DNA from: Sipunculus nudus
Lineage: Eukaryota; Annelida; Sipuncula; Golfingiida; Sipunculidae
DNA: 64,000 nucleotides
Direction of reading: 5' to 3'
Assembly: GCA_026874595.1 (NCBI GenBank)
Contig: CM049315.1
Location: forward strand, 13,146,664 to 13,210,663
The notes beneath the pieces were generated by a model. That model did no database searches, was not told the origin of the DNA, and saw only the letters and a list, made by a program, of their open reading frames with translations. Numbering within the stretch: the first letter of the stretch is position 1; the number at the start of each line of letters is the position of its first letter. The position numbers and the translations under genes were made by a program. Below are positions 11,163-34,155 of the stretch, in pieces.

Positions 11163-12190
11163 ACCACTCGAACATTTCAAATTGAGGAAATCATCAAAAA
11201 TCATCAACAAAAACCTGCAACTGTTAAACCAAGGTTACTGACCCTTACACCAATACTATCAGATGGGTCCCAATGTTATCTCTTTGTACCTGAATAATGT
11301 GAGTAATCCATGGGTCATGACACTGTTGCATTCCAGACCACAAAGCATACAAGTTTTAAAATGCACATTAAAATTGTATAAGCCACCCATGTGATCATCT
11401 GTAGTAAAAGCTTCTGAACATTGTAAGGAGAGTGGTAGTTTGCTCATCTATTTTCATAGCAATGCCTGCAATCATTTATGTTTTAGCATATCATTTTGAC
11501 TGGCACATTCCCTAGAATATCAGAATATATTATTATCAGTATACAGTATATCATATCATTATATAATAATAAGTGTACCCAAACCTGTTTCTCTCAACTA
11601 ATTGTTAAGCTGCTTCAAATGGCAACTTGCCAACAATTTTACTCATTTTGAATCAATTAAATCTGTGGAACAATAATCCCAGCCATTTAAATAAATAAAT
11701 TGACATGAGAGATTTATTGCCATAGCTCATTTAGCATTCAGTAATAGCGACTTTGATTATTTCTTAAAGTTCATTTCCTGGTAATAAATACTTGGCATAA
11801 TTAAAATAAAAATTTTACACTTTTGTGGCAGCATAAGGGTGTTTACATCAAACATATTTACCCTGTATTCATTTTTAAATGTGAGAAAAAGAGGTACTAT
11901 ATACAATTCAACTTTTCTTTCATGTTTTTCTTTCTATGCCATGGGCATTTTAATTTCTGTGCTAAAAACAGAACTGTAACCCCTACTTGTGGTGTAAGAA
12001 TGTTACAAGGAAAAATCATTTACCGGTAATTCACTCCAGGATAGACCTCTGTGGAAGTCCTACCAGCTTGTTGCTGATTAAAAGTTTGTGGCAGAAACCT
12101 CTGCAACAGCTTTATATAAATTAATGTACCAGAGACTCCTCACAATTGGGAAAAACATGAATGGGATGTGAATTAAATACAAGTGACCTA
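11161..12190. other. intergenic, no gene recognised
   Basis: AT-rich unique-looking DNA. No splice-bounded exon or domain is seen on either strand. Confidence 0.4.
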
Positions 12191-12194
12191 TCAG

Positions 12195-12415
12195 AAGCGG
12201 ATCCCGGGGGTGGGGGGAGCGGATCCCGGGGGGGGGGGGGGGTCCGGACCCTCCCTTTTTCATCAGAAACCATGTTTTTTAAGGGCTTCAGACAAATTTT
12301 GCCACCTGGACCCCCCCCCCCCCCTCTTTCAGACCTGAGAACCTTTTTTTAGGGTTTCCAATTGTCCTCCTGGGCTGGACCTCCCTTTTCCTAAATCCTG
12401 GATCTGCCCCTGCCT
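12195..12415. repeat. GC-rich dispersed repeat with poly-G and poly-C runs
   Basis: Begins agcggatcccggggg, carries G runs (about 12226-12243) and a C run (about 12310-12325), and ends ctggatctgcccctg. The two ends are loosely inverted (gcggatcc against ggatctgcccc). Wording such as 'accctcccttttt' recurs inside. Probably a short non-autonomous element. Confidence 0.5.
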
Positions 12416-12419
12416 ATGA

Positions 12420-15260
12420 GTCATGACACTCAGCTGGCGAGCTGGTCTGTCACATTTAGTTGTTTTATCAACATAGATCTAAATCACTGCAAACAAAATG
12501 TGATTTTTTACAGATATTCAGCACAAGCACCTTAATAATATTCCAAATTAACCCAGATTTTAACTGAGATTCTAGCAACTAGTTTCCCTTTTTATCACTT
12601 ACTTTTAATGAAATGTGAGTAAAGTTAACTGTGGTACAAGTCTATGACAACAACCAGTTATGAACAGGTTAACTGGGTGCTTTAGTAAAAAATAAATCAA
12701 TTTTCTTACCTCAAGCTCTTAAAATTATTGTCATTATTTGTAAGTCTAACCTGTATGTGCAATTCAGGGAAAACTTGAAACTAACTAAGATCCAGATATA
12801 TGTCAATAATTTCAGGAAATGCTAGAACCAATCAGCAATGAATTTATTTGCAATCATTCTTTAATAAATGGCAACATATTTGCTAAGTACGTTTTAAAAT
12901 AAAATGTCTTGAATATAACATTCTCAACTGTCAAAGTGTAATTAAACCTGTATTCAAAGTAGAAAATAATACTGTGTTTTTTCTGAAATAAAATTAAAAC
13001 TATGTAAAAATTTATTAAATAAAATATGGGTGCTGCTATCAGTTATGTTAAGATGATATCCGATCTAAAATCAAAAAGCACAACAAATTTCAAACACCAA
13101 TGTGCATCATACACCTTTCCAAATTCTTGTGACCTCTGACCTCATTAAATATGTGCAGATATTGCTGAGAAATGACTTCAGGTGTGATACTTTATTGGTA
13201 AACATTCATAGTGAGTAAATCATCAAATCAATCATATTCCTTGTAAGTTACTGTGGTGACACCACAAAGGGTTCTTGTTATCTCTCAACTCATTAAATGA
13301 ACACAGACTTTGCTGAGAAACAACCTGAGGCAAAATATTGAGGCAAAATTCTGAGTGAGGTTTTCATCCCAACATGTCTGATAGGAACTGTGTAATTTTG
13401 CATATGATTGTAAAACCTTTGAAGGACTGTTTGGTTAGTCTTTTTACATAAGAATTAATTCTTTTCTGGTTTCAAAGAAGGTCTTCTGAAGACCTGTCTG
13501 CTTTTCAATTGTGAACTTTCTAGGTCCAAGAATTATGAAAATGGACTGAAACCCAGTCAGATAACAAGGCATATTGGGCAAAGGGTCATTGCAGCAGCTC
13601 AGATGACATTCAGTCAGCCGAGCTAAATCACATAGGAAACTGGAATGCTAAATTGGACAATAATCTAAACAATGACTGAAACAACTGTACAACATAGGTC
13701 ATACTTAAGTAATCATGACAATGTCACATTCAGTGCATACTGCATAAATTCCTGGACCAATGTTTTAGTAAGCTATGGAAGATAACAAACATGAAATGCT
13801 GCATTTATTAATGGTCAGCTTGGCACAGCAAGCATGCATTGCACATACATTTCACATACATACAAAATACTTAATAATAAATAAAATAACATTGCTACCC
13901 TTGGCCTTGGACACACATGTTGGCATCTCCACACGAGGCCCTGATACAACATAGCTAGATGTAGTTTTTATTGCGCATTATCTGATCCAACAAGGTAAAA
14001 TGCATGTGGCACACTTCAGTGCAATATTATTTTTGACAAGAGCGTGACCTAATGACCTCTAAGTGCATGAGGAGGCATGGAAATCTTGAAAATATCTGAT
14101 TTCCCATCAAGATTTCGAGTGAAGTTTTTGATATGGCCAGTACCGCCACTCTGACGTCTGATTTGACTTGCGTTAATGAGGCAAAACTGCCTCTATCTAC
14201 CCAAATCTTAAACTGCAATGTTGTAAAACTATTATAAAATTGTGTGTCATGATTTTGTGGATGAGACTTTGTTGGAGAGCCAATCGATACTGACAAAAAT
14301 TAGAAAACAAATTAAAAAAAACCCCAGACTTTATGACCTGCTGTATCTGTTATGAGGTCCTATTATTGACAGATTGACTCAGACACAACACATAGCTGTT
14401 ACCGGATACAGTTACATCATCATAAAAGTGCATCCATGAAGCATTTATAATTAAAATAAGGTGCACCATGTAAACAATGAAAACATGTGCTGTATTCCAT
14501 GAAATTCCTGAGACACTCAGTGTGTTAAATAATGTTTCCTATACATCAGTTACATGAGAAATATAGTTAACTTTTGGGACTGTTTTCCTAGTTTGCAGAG
14601 GTTACTTAATAAGAACATGTATCCTCTAGCCAATATCAGTGATTCATAAAACTCCAGTGCAGCACTAATTCAAGCTTGCGGCCAGGCTGCTGTATTACAC
14701 CTTTGCTGACACGTGTCCATACAAGTCCTCCCTAACCCTCTGTATATGGCCTGCCTGGTAAGTTGCACACAGCAACATTGCAGAGAATTACTGTTTACTT
14801 TACATGAAATCCAGTGAAACCTGTCTGAAAGACCAACTATCACCACCTGTCTCTTGAGACCAACCTTTTACAAACTAAATGCAATCATAATGGTTATAAC
14901 TGACCTGTGAATAAAGACCACTTTTGGTCAGTCCCATTGGTGGTCTCTCAACACAGGTTCCACTGTACTACAAATATACTGATGTAACTTATTTCAGTGT
15001 TACCAAATGTTCAATAATATGAAGCAGATTATTACTGAAAATTACTGTAGTGTGACTATAGAATTAGTACCTACATGATACCATTGAATATTTCATTAAA
15101 ATATGCTATATGATTTAAAGATTGAATACCAAAATTATTTGAGCAAACCAATGTGTGAACTCATATTTAACATAACAACCTGGTGAAATGACAACCCTTC
15201 ATCTGTGAATACATGGGCACAGCTGGGGCCAATTCATAATTTTCAATTCAACAAATTCCA
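12420..15260. other. intergenic, no gene recognised
   Basis: Low-GC DNA. Two distantly similar stretches near 13125-13180 and 13275-13330 share 'ctcattaaat' followed by 'gctgagaaa', an old local duplication. No coding exon is found. Confidence 0.4.
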
Positions 15261-15393
15261 ATTCAAGCAAGAATTTTAATGAAACTAGACAAGCGACCAC
15301 GTGTATCCGCCAAAATCAGAGTGGAACGGGTGAAGTGAGGCATGGATTGAGTGGCAAGGGGAAATAGAGTGAGGTGTGTTGCAAAGTAGCATT

Positions 15394-16500
15394 GATGTCT
15401 GCAGCTGAAATGTGTATGTAGGTGGTGCCACCTGCCAAAAAAATCGAGAAAGCTAACCAAGATGTATAAACACGCAAAATTTTAGGCAGATCAGTCGAAC
15501 CACTACTGAGATACGAGTGATTTTAACCCATGGCAGACAAACAGACGGATGCTGTGCAAAAATGGCTGCAGGTGGCCCCTCCAGTTTTGTATATGATTAA
15601 GAGCTATGTGAGATCTATACACATGCAAAATTTTGGCCCAATTGGTCAATTGGTTCCCGAGATATGAGCTTGGATGTCTGCAGCGTAAACTAGAATGTAA
15701 GTGGCTCCACCTCTCATAAAATCAAGAAAGCTGTCCAGGGTGTATAAACCTGCAAAATATTAGGCAATTACGTCAAACCACTGCCGAGTTATGAGTTATT
15801 TATCCCATGGCAGACAAACAGACGCTGTGCAAAAATTGTTGCAGGTGGCGCAACCAGTTTTTTGTATGATAAAGAGCTATGTGAGATCTATACACATGCA
15901 AAATTTTGGCCAAATCAGTCAAACAGTTCCCGAGATATGAGCTTGGATGTCTGCAGCAGAAACTAAAATGTAGGTGGCGCCACCTGTCACAAAATCAAGA
16001 AAGCTGTTCACGATGTATAAACTTGCAAAATTTTAGGCAGGTATGTGAAACAACTGACAAGATACAAGTGATTTTATCCCACAGCAGACAAACAGACGGA
16101 CGCTGTGCAAAAATGGTTGCAGGTGGCGTCACCAGTTTTGCTTACGATAAAGAGGTATGTGAGATCTATACACATGCAAACTTTCAGGAAGATACGTCAA
16201 ACCAGTCCAGAGATATAAGCATGGATGTCTGCAGTGTGAACATGAATGTAGGTGGCGCCACATGTCATAAAATAAAGAAAGCTGTTCAGGATGTATATGC
16301 ATGCAAATTTCAGACGAATTAGTCAAAACACTGCGGAGATATGAGTGATTTTAACCCAAGGCAGACGAACAGATGGACATTGTGCAAACATGGTTGCAGG
16401 TGGCGCCACCATATTTTGTGTATGTTATACAGCTATTCAAGGGCTACATTTGTTCAAATATTTTTCCTGATCAGTCAAACGGTTCCCGAGATATGTGGGT
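15394..16500. repeat. four-copy tandem array, period about 277 bp
   Basis: The phrase gatgtctgcag marks unit starts at 15394, 15673, 15946 and 16224 (spacings 279, 273, 278). Each unit runs through caccacctgtcataaaatcaag-type sequence, gcaaaattttaggca, cagacaaacagacg, ggttgcaggtggcg, gagatctatacacatgc and cccgagatatgagc. The palindrome AGGTGGCGCCACCT is intact in unit 3 (15972-15985) and partly kept elsewhere. A 138-codon open frame over units 3 and 4 has no domain. Degenerate flanks extend to about 15285 and 16690. Confidence 0.85.
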
Positions 16501-17532
16501 TTATGTGTGGAAACAGACACACAAATGGACGCTGGGCAGAGAGGAAAGGTCAGAGGTCAACGCCAATTGGTTAGGCACCAGTTCACTTGTGACCAGATAA
16601 TTGGTGAAAGTTTTGGAAAAATCAGTCCAGTAGTCTCAGAGGAGTTCTCTGGAAACAATCACGGCAGCGGTGGCGGATCCCGGTCAAAAACATAGTATAA
16701 GCAAAACTTTGTTTTGGCAGATACAATTACACTCTTCCCCATTCCATTAAATGTGTTCATAAAATTATCTGTATCAATTCAAATAATATTTTTCCAAATT
16801 CAATTTAGAACTTTTCAAATTACAAAGTTTCAGTGAACTGATCAAAATATGTTCATTGGAAAATGGGCTGATTTACATAATTCAGTAAAAAAAGAGTAAT
16901 GAAAGAGATATGTTTAGGAAATTGTGACGACCAATACATTTGGTCATCAATTTACCTCATTTCATCAGTCTGTGGAGTTAATTCAAAATCATGCCCATTA
17001 ATTTCATTAAGTCTCAGTCTTTCAATTGAATTTAAACTGAAATTCAAACCTTTATCTCTCCTACCTCATTGTCTATGAAAATGAATATTGTCTAAGGTAG
17101 TATCTGTATTATCTACCCATGTGAATAATAACTGAACCTCATTGGCATCTCATATAAACTATTCATGTATGTAGTGTCCAAAGACTAAAGACTGAAATTA
17201 TAAAAATAAAAGAAATTGTATGTTAACTGTAAATCATTGACTGATATCATAAAGTTTCATATCTTTTCTGCAAGAAAATGAACAAGAATTTAACAGTATT
17301 TTTCTCAAAGATTGTATGGCATGTAGGTGCTTATTCTACAGTCACTCAGAATAGTGGGCAGTATCTACCATGAATGTACACACACATTTGTGATCTGTCA
17401 TGTTATCACATTTTGCTGTTACCGTCTGTCAGGAGATAGCTAGGGAAGCTGGCCTCAGCCTTTGTTATAACTGGAGATGGGTGCGATGCTATATACACTG
17501 TGATGGAACTGGTAAGATCCTGCCCTCTGATA

Positions 17533-28686
<11,154 letters not shown>

Positions 28687-28765
28687 ACTTGCTTACCTTC
28701 CTCCGGATATCTTCGTGACATTTCGGGAAATACCGAAGTCGGGTTTCCGGTGTATCGGAAAAGGT
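28687..28765. promoter_or_regulatory. likely CHIC promoter / 5' UTR
   Basis: The bases upstream of the CHIC start are GC-richer than their surroundings and hold ACCGGAAAC and CCGGAGGAAG on the minus strand, which match ETS-factor sites typical of housekeeping promoters. On the plus strand cggaaaag is followed by gtaact (28764), a possible splice donor of a divergent transcript. Confidence 0.4.
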
Positions 28766-28849
28766 AACTCGGAGTTTATCTTAGAATTTTTACAGAAATC
28801 TGTGCTGTATATCACCTTATATCTTTAAAATAATCATTTTACTTATGGT

Positions 28850-29128
28850 TCTAAGCATAATTTAATATAATATAATACAATATAATATGTTGAATATCAT
28901 TACGTTTATTAATAAACAGTTTACACATTTGAGTATAATATAATTTAATATAACATATTATAAATATTATATTATTTATGTCATTGCATTTATGTATAAA
29001 AGAGTTTATACATTTTAATATTAAATATACTCCATATATTCAATATATTCAATATATATATAGTACATTTTAATTTGCTTCAGAAGTTTAATAAATATAT
29101 TTTAGAAATAAGTAACAAGCAAATACTA

Positions 29129-29204
<76 letters not shown>

Positions 29205-30100
29205 TTTTTTTTTATTAAAAAAACTCACGTTTATGATTATATATAGAATAACATTAATACAGCATAATGTTAATGTAACATGACATTGGTATAAGAAAGA
29301 ATAATGTGAATCCCATAACACATAATGGAATAAGATGGAAAGATACATGGACTTTCATAAATCATTAATCTCTCATTTCAGGAATAAAATGTTTCCCTAA
29401 AAAATCCTTCCAATTCATGCTTTCCTTGAAACAGATCGAAACATAATACAAATTATTAATAAATCTATGACCCACTTTAATAATAATTATAACTGTGCAT
29501 GAGAGTTACGGTTAAATAAGACGACATAATTTTTTACATTTACCAGGGAACTTAACAATGCCCTTCGCGTGGCATCAATATAGGGTCCATAAATATTGTA
29601 ATGTATATGACGGTTTTCCACATACTGAATTTTGTTTCTATAGTTGGATAAATTAGTATGACTGTGCTCAATAAATCACGATACTTAATCCTCAGTTGGA
29701 AATGTCCGTCTCCTTGTATCTCGGACTATTTTTATAAATATGTCTTGAAGCAACCACTGACTATCACCGATTAAAAAAATGACTTTAAAATACGAATGCA
29801 AGTAGCCTCACTATATATATATTTAAGTTGGCATTTATGCCACAAATCCACTACAATATCAACTGAATCAGATATGCCAGTTTTGATAATGTAATATTAA
29901 TTTGTATATTATAATTCTCTATTATAATAAACCATGTGTATTATATATATATAATTCTCGGACTTGACTTTTGTCACGGAACTCCTCGGATATGCACGTT
30001 TTTGGCGTTTAACTGTAGGGAATGAAGCAAAGTATGTCTTAATTGGTTTTTTTTACTTAATTCTCTATTAATCTTAAGATATATTACATAAAATTATATT
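28850..30100. other. AT-rich intergenic DNA with microsatellite
   Basis: Runs of 'tataatataatat' type sequence, and a (TA)n(TG)n microsatellite at about 29134-29202. No exon seen. Confidence 0.6.
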
Positions 30101-30106
30101 TCGCAG

Positions 30107-30204
30107 GAGCTATTGCAGCGCAATCCGTCAGTAACTACGATTGTGTGTCAGGGCAGAAAGCAGTTTGTCAAGCTGAATAAAGGGCCTATAAGGGCCTTCG
30201 ACAG
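30107..30204 (+). other. orphan exon candidate between CHIC and AnmK
   Basis: 98 bases bounded by an acceptor (ttatatttcgcag) and a strong donor (acag, then gtaagt). One frame is open throughout (begins ELLQRNPSVTTIV, ends KGPIRAFD). I do not recognise it. It could be a 5' non-coding exon of the AnmK gene 2.3 kb downstream, driven by a divergent promoter near 28765, or part of another transcript. It does not join in frame to the AnmK ATG exon as a coding exon. Confidence 0.35.
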
Positions 30205-32467
30205 GTAAGTGCCTCGGCAATTTGTTCCAAGGCAAGCAGTGTATAAGAAGAGGACAAACAGTTAAAGATAAAGATAAGGTTTCCTAGTTTGTCGAATTTG
30301 TGTAAAGATAACACAAATTTCAATGCCATCTTTGCATTTGCTAAAACTCATTGAGCCCGACAATACAAAATGTTCAATTGAGCATTAACGAACACAATTT
30401 GATTCTATAAATAAAATATGTTGGAAGTAGGGTTTGAAAAAACTTTTGTCTTAAATATTGCTAATTATTTTACAAATTATATATATCTTTAGGCATGTAT
30501 TTTCTTATACTTATGGCCTGTGCAACGAAATGTTCACCTGTAACGGGTGTGGGTTGTTGTGTTATCTGTTAATATAAAAAATAGTTTGACCCGTCTTCAC
30601 TGTCGATTCTAGAATGAAAATGAACTGCATGACCTTAAAGTTCAAAATATTGAACGGGTAGGATGCGCTAGTGATGTATAGGAGTACCGTATAGCCTGGC
30701 CTTATCAGATCTGATTCTCGATTGATTAATTATACATGTACGCAAAGTCATCACGTTGTTTTCAAGAGCTTGATACACGGTAATAGACAAGACGCATTGT
30801 TTGTTTTTACTGTCTGACCCTAAAACAGTAGCCTAACAATATAGTGCATGGTAAAAAAGTTGTCCTCTTGGCCTCTCCTTTTGTTCAGTGATTGTCCATG
30901 ATGTATATTTTATGTATACGCATGCGTCATCCACGCAAGCACTTTATAGAAAAAAAACGATATTTTCATTGGATACGCAGTAATTCACTTTATATCTGTA
31001 TATAATTTAAAGCAGAATCAAGTGCCGCGGTAATGACGTTTGTTGTTGGTTAGAGGAGCGGACCCCCGGTGGGAGAAATCCTTGATCATTGAATGATAAA
31101 GTGAGTCTCTGTATGCAATTTATCACTGAACTTAAAAGGTCAGCCAGCGTATCACATATACACTGGGTCAATGTTTGGAGACTGACGAGGAAGAGTTTAA
31201 ACAAAACATCTCCTAGCTGTTTAGTAAGCGTTTATAGAAGAAAAGCCGAGGTAAGATGAATCACGCAAACGCAAAGCCCGTTTATATAAAATCACACTAA
31301 CGAAGTATTTCATGCCCGGTTCTGAATGATATAGTATGCGAAAACAACTCCGTTACAGTTTATATCTGAAGTAACAGATGCATGTCATGTTAATTAACGT
31401 ATTCGCAATACACACGAATATATATCTGAATAATTATTTCTCACAATATTATTAAGTTTTGAAGGGTAGCATGCACCGAAGAAACATTCTATAATGAATA
31501 GCTTACTTTGAAAAGAGTATTATGCAATATAGAAATAGCGTATAGCGCATGCCATTATGCAGGCATATCACCCGGCAAGGGGGCAAAGTCCATTGCATTT
31601 TGTGCACACCTGTATATCGCATAATTGTATATAAGACCCAGTCCTTGCAAAATAGACTAAATCAAATGATTTGTACCAATATTGTTTTTACAAAATAAAT
31701 ATGTCTTCATAATAACCATAATAAGTGCTCATGAGACAACTGATCATAAGATTATATGTTTGGGAGCTGCATGAATTTCCCTGGCTCGAGCCCAATAGAT
31801 AGCTTGAAGTTCCGCAAATAATGGTTCATTCGGGCTATTTTCAGTTCAACGCACAACAAAATATTGCAAAACAACACGTACAAGGTTCTCTTGAATGTTT
31901 CTGACATGGAGACATTGAAAAATAAATGAACATCCTTAACATTAATAAGCAGAAGAAACTAGAAATCTGCTTTCTTTGGAATGCAAGCCTCCGACATGTT
32001 TACTTATTCGGTCCATATTCCAAGATTCATTCGTGTTTAAGTGACTGTACATTTATGAATATTCCTTGTGGACGTTCCTGGATCCGGATCATGTGCCGGA
32101 TAAACATCAAAATTCTTCAATGGCCCAATACCGAAATGCTCTGAAAATTTAATGACATTCCTCTCATGACTGCGTAAGTTATACTGTGTACAATCACACG
32201 AACACATATTTCCCTGCCCAGATCAGTTCTCAAAAATAGGACTGGAAGTTTAAGTTTGGACAGTCATGTTTATAATATATGTCCACTTCGTCTTTTTAAA
32301 ATATCAAATGCTGCAAGAACTTATTTTTTTTTTTGCATATTTCACTATAGTTTGTTACGATATACAGGGAATAGTCAATTACTTAAAGTGAAATATTAAT
32401 AATGGGACCGTTGCGATTTAAAATTCAGTTTTTTACACTGCATAATGATATTATATTTTGACAGCAG
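30205..32467. other. intergenic / AnmK upstream region
   Basis: No further coding exon is recognised. The bases before the AnmK ATG read atattttgacagcag, a splice acceptor, so a 5' non-coding exon must lie upstream or transcription starts close by. Confidence 0.4.
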
Positions 32468-33217
32468 ATGGCGTCTTATTCCTGTATTGGCTTGATGTCA
32501 GGGACCTCGCTGGATGGGCTTGATCTATGTTACGTCAGATTTGTATCTTGCGACAGAGAGGGTCAGTCATGGAGTTATACAATCCTGGAAGCCGAGACTG
32601 TCCCGTACAATGACGAATGGAAGGACAAGCTCCATGAAGCCTTCAATATGAGTGGCCGTGAACTCATGCGACTCACCGTAGAATATGGACGATACCTTGG
32701 TATTAAAACAAAAGAATTCATTGAAAAACATAAACTGAGGGACATAGATTTTGTTGCATCACACGGACATACAATATTTCATGAACCTGAAAATAGATTC
32801 ACGTGCCAAATAGGTGATGGCGAAACCATGGTAACCTATTTACCATGTCCCCTAGTGAGTAATTTTAGGAATAAAGATGTCGCTATTGGTGGACAGGGGG
32901 CGCCTATTGTACCAGTAGGCGAAAAGCTGCTCTTCACTGACTGCCAGTTGCTTCTAAACTTGGGTGGGATTGCTAATCTGAGCGCAGGAGGTCTCGCTTT
33001 CGATGTTTGCACCGCTAACATGGTTTTAAATCACGTGGTCCAGTCACGTGTCCCGGGACTAAGCTACGACGAGGATGGCGCAATGGCGAGGTCGGGGGCT
33101 ATCAACCAGAAATTATTAGATCAGTTGAACTCGTCACCTTACTACTCACGCTCTCCGCCAAAGAGTCTTGGCCGAGAATGGTTTGAGGAAAATATATTAC
33201 CCCATGTAGACCACCAG
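32468..33217 (+). CDS. anmK: AnmK exon 1
   Basis: 250 codons, M1 to Q250. ATG directly follows a tttgacagcag acceptor; donor is GTGAGT at 33218. Read-through into the intron ends after four codons. Confidence 0.94.
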
Positions 33218-34155
33218 GTGAGTACAATGTAAAAAAAAAAAACACAATAACACTTAATGGAGCACATACCCCCGCCTAGGAAAACAGGCCTAATCCTCAC
33301 AGAAATTTCCCTGACCCATTTTCTATCATCCACAAGGTTTCACATGTGATTATCGATTCAAGAGATATTGTGGAAATAGACAAAGAAACCAACAAACAGG
33401 CAAACACTTGAGAAAACATAATTTCCTGGAAATTATGTTTAGGCCAAAGATGATTGGCACCACAACTTTTAACTTTTCGTTTGAATAATCTAAGTTAAGC
33501 ACTTTGAATTAATCGGTTTTTCTTTTACATAATATTGATGTGTGGTCTGTTGATATGTGAAGACCTCTGTCCATGCATGCGCGCGCGTGTCTGTCAGATT
33601 CCGTAGAAGATCGATCAATATATACACATAAGAACTATATCATTACATTTTACTTTCCTTTCCTCATATCAAGTTAGTCTCGTGAATCTTTTAATTAAAT
33701 ATAAATTTCTTTACATATATCTGAAAATATTCCGTCTGATTTTGATAAAAAAAAACTCTCAATTATCCTTTAATTTACAGGACTATGAAGTAGAGGACAT
33801 TTTGCGCACGTGCGTGGAGCACATCACCGACCAAATATCGTCTGCTTGTGAACGGCATGCTCCGAAGGTTTCGGGCGCATTGCTCCTCGTGACAGGAGGT
33901 GGCGCCCTCAACCGGTTTCTGATGGAACGACTCGACGTAAAACTTAAACATAAAGTTCCAAATGTTGTGCGAGTCCAGAAGGACAGAGCCACAGTTGAAT
34001 TTAAAGAGGCGCTCGTGCTTGCATTCCTCGGACTACGCTGTTTGCTTGGCGAGCATAATGTTGACAAATATGTAACAGGTGGCGCCACAAATTCCGTGTC
34101 CGGCAGCATTCATGTACCCACAGCTGGACACAAAATAAAGTTCCTAAATAAATAA
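32468..34155 (+). CDS. anmK: anhydro-N-acetylmuramic acid kinase (two-exon gene)
   Basis: AnmK opens the 1,6-anhydro ring of anhydro-MurNAc and phosphorylates it with ATP to MurNAc-6-phosphate, a step of bacterial peptidoglycan recycling. Exons 32468-33217 and 33781-34155 join in frame (CAG to GAC) to 374 residues, about the bacterial length (E. coli about 369). GLMSGTSLDGLD (8-19) is the phosphate-binding motif, ASHGHT (97-102) and GGQGAPIVPVGEKLLF (141-156) are core motifs, LNLGGIAN (163-170) follows, AFD (177-179) supplies the likely catalytic Asp, and LLVTGGGALN (285-294) closes the ATP site. The wording AFDVCTANMVLN and PPKSLGREW recalls the Bacteroidetes-type branch rather than the proteobacterial FDTGPGN form; this is from memory of the family. 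The intron, a splice acceptor abutting the ATG and local base composition argue that it belongs to the animal genome and is not contamination. Confidence 0.95.
33218..33780 (+). other. AnmK intron
   Basis: 563 bases, GTGAGT start and pyrimidine-rich ttatcctttaatttacag end. Holds a poly-A and a gcatgcgcgcgcgtgtctg stretch; no other feature. Confidence 0.9.
33781..34155 (+). CDS. anmK: AnmK exon 2
   Basis: 124 codons plus TAA at 34153-34155 (residues 251-374), including the LLVTGGGALN ATP-binding loop and FKEALVLAFLGLRCLL. The C-terminus TGGATNSVSG is the usual family ending region. Confidence 0.94.
   Translation, partial: DYEVEDILRTCVEHITDQISSACERHAPKVSGALLLVTGGGALNRFLMERLDVKLKHKVPNVVRVQKDRATVEFKEALVLAFLGLRCLLGEHNVDKYVTGGATNSVSGSIHVPTAGHKIKFLNK

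Noticed and set aside
15906-16322. 138-aa open frame
   Set aside because: Lies across two units of the 277-bp tandem array; the repeated text explains the frame and no domain or splice context is present.
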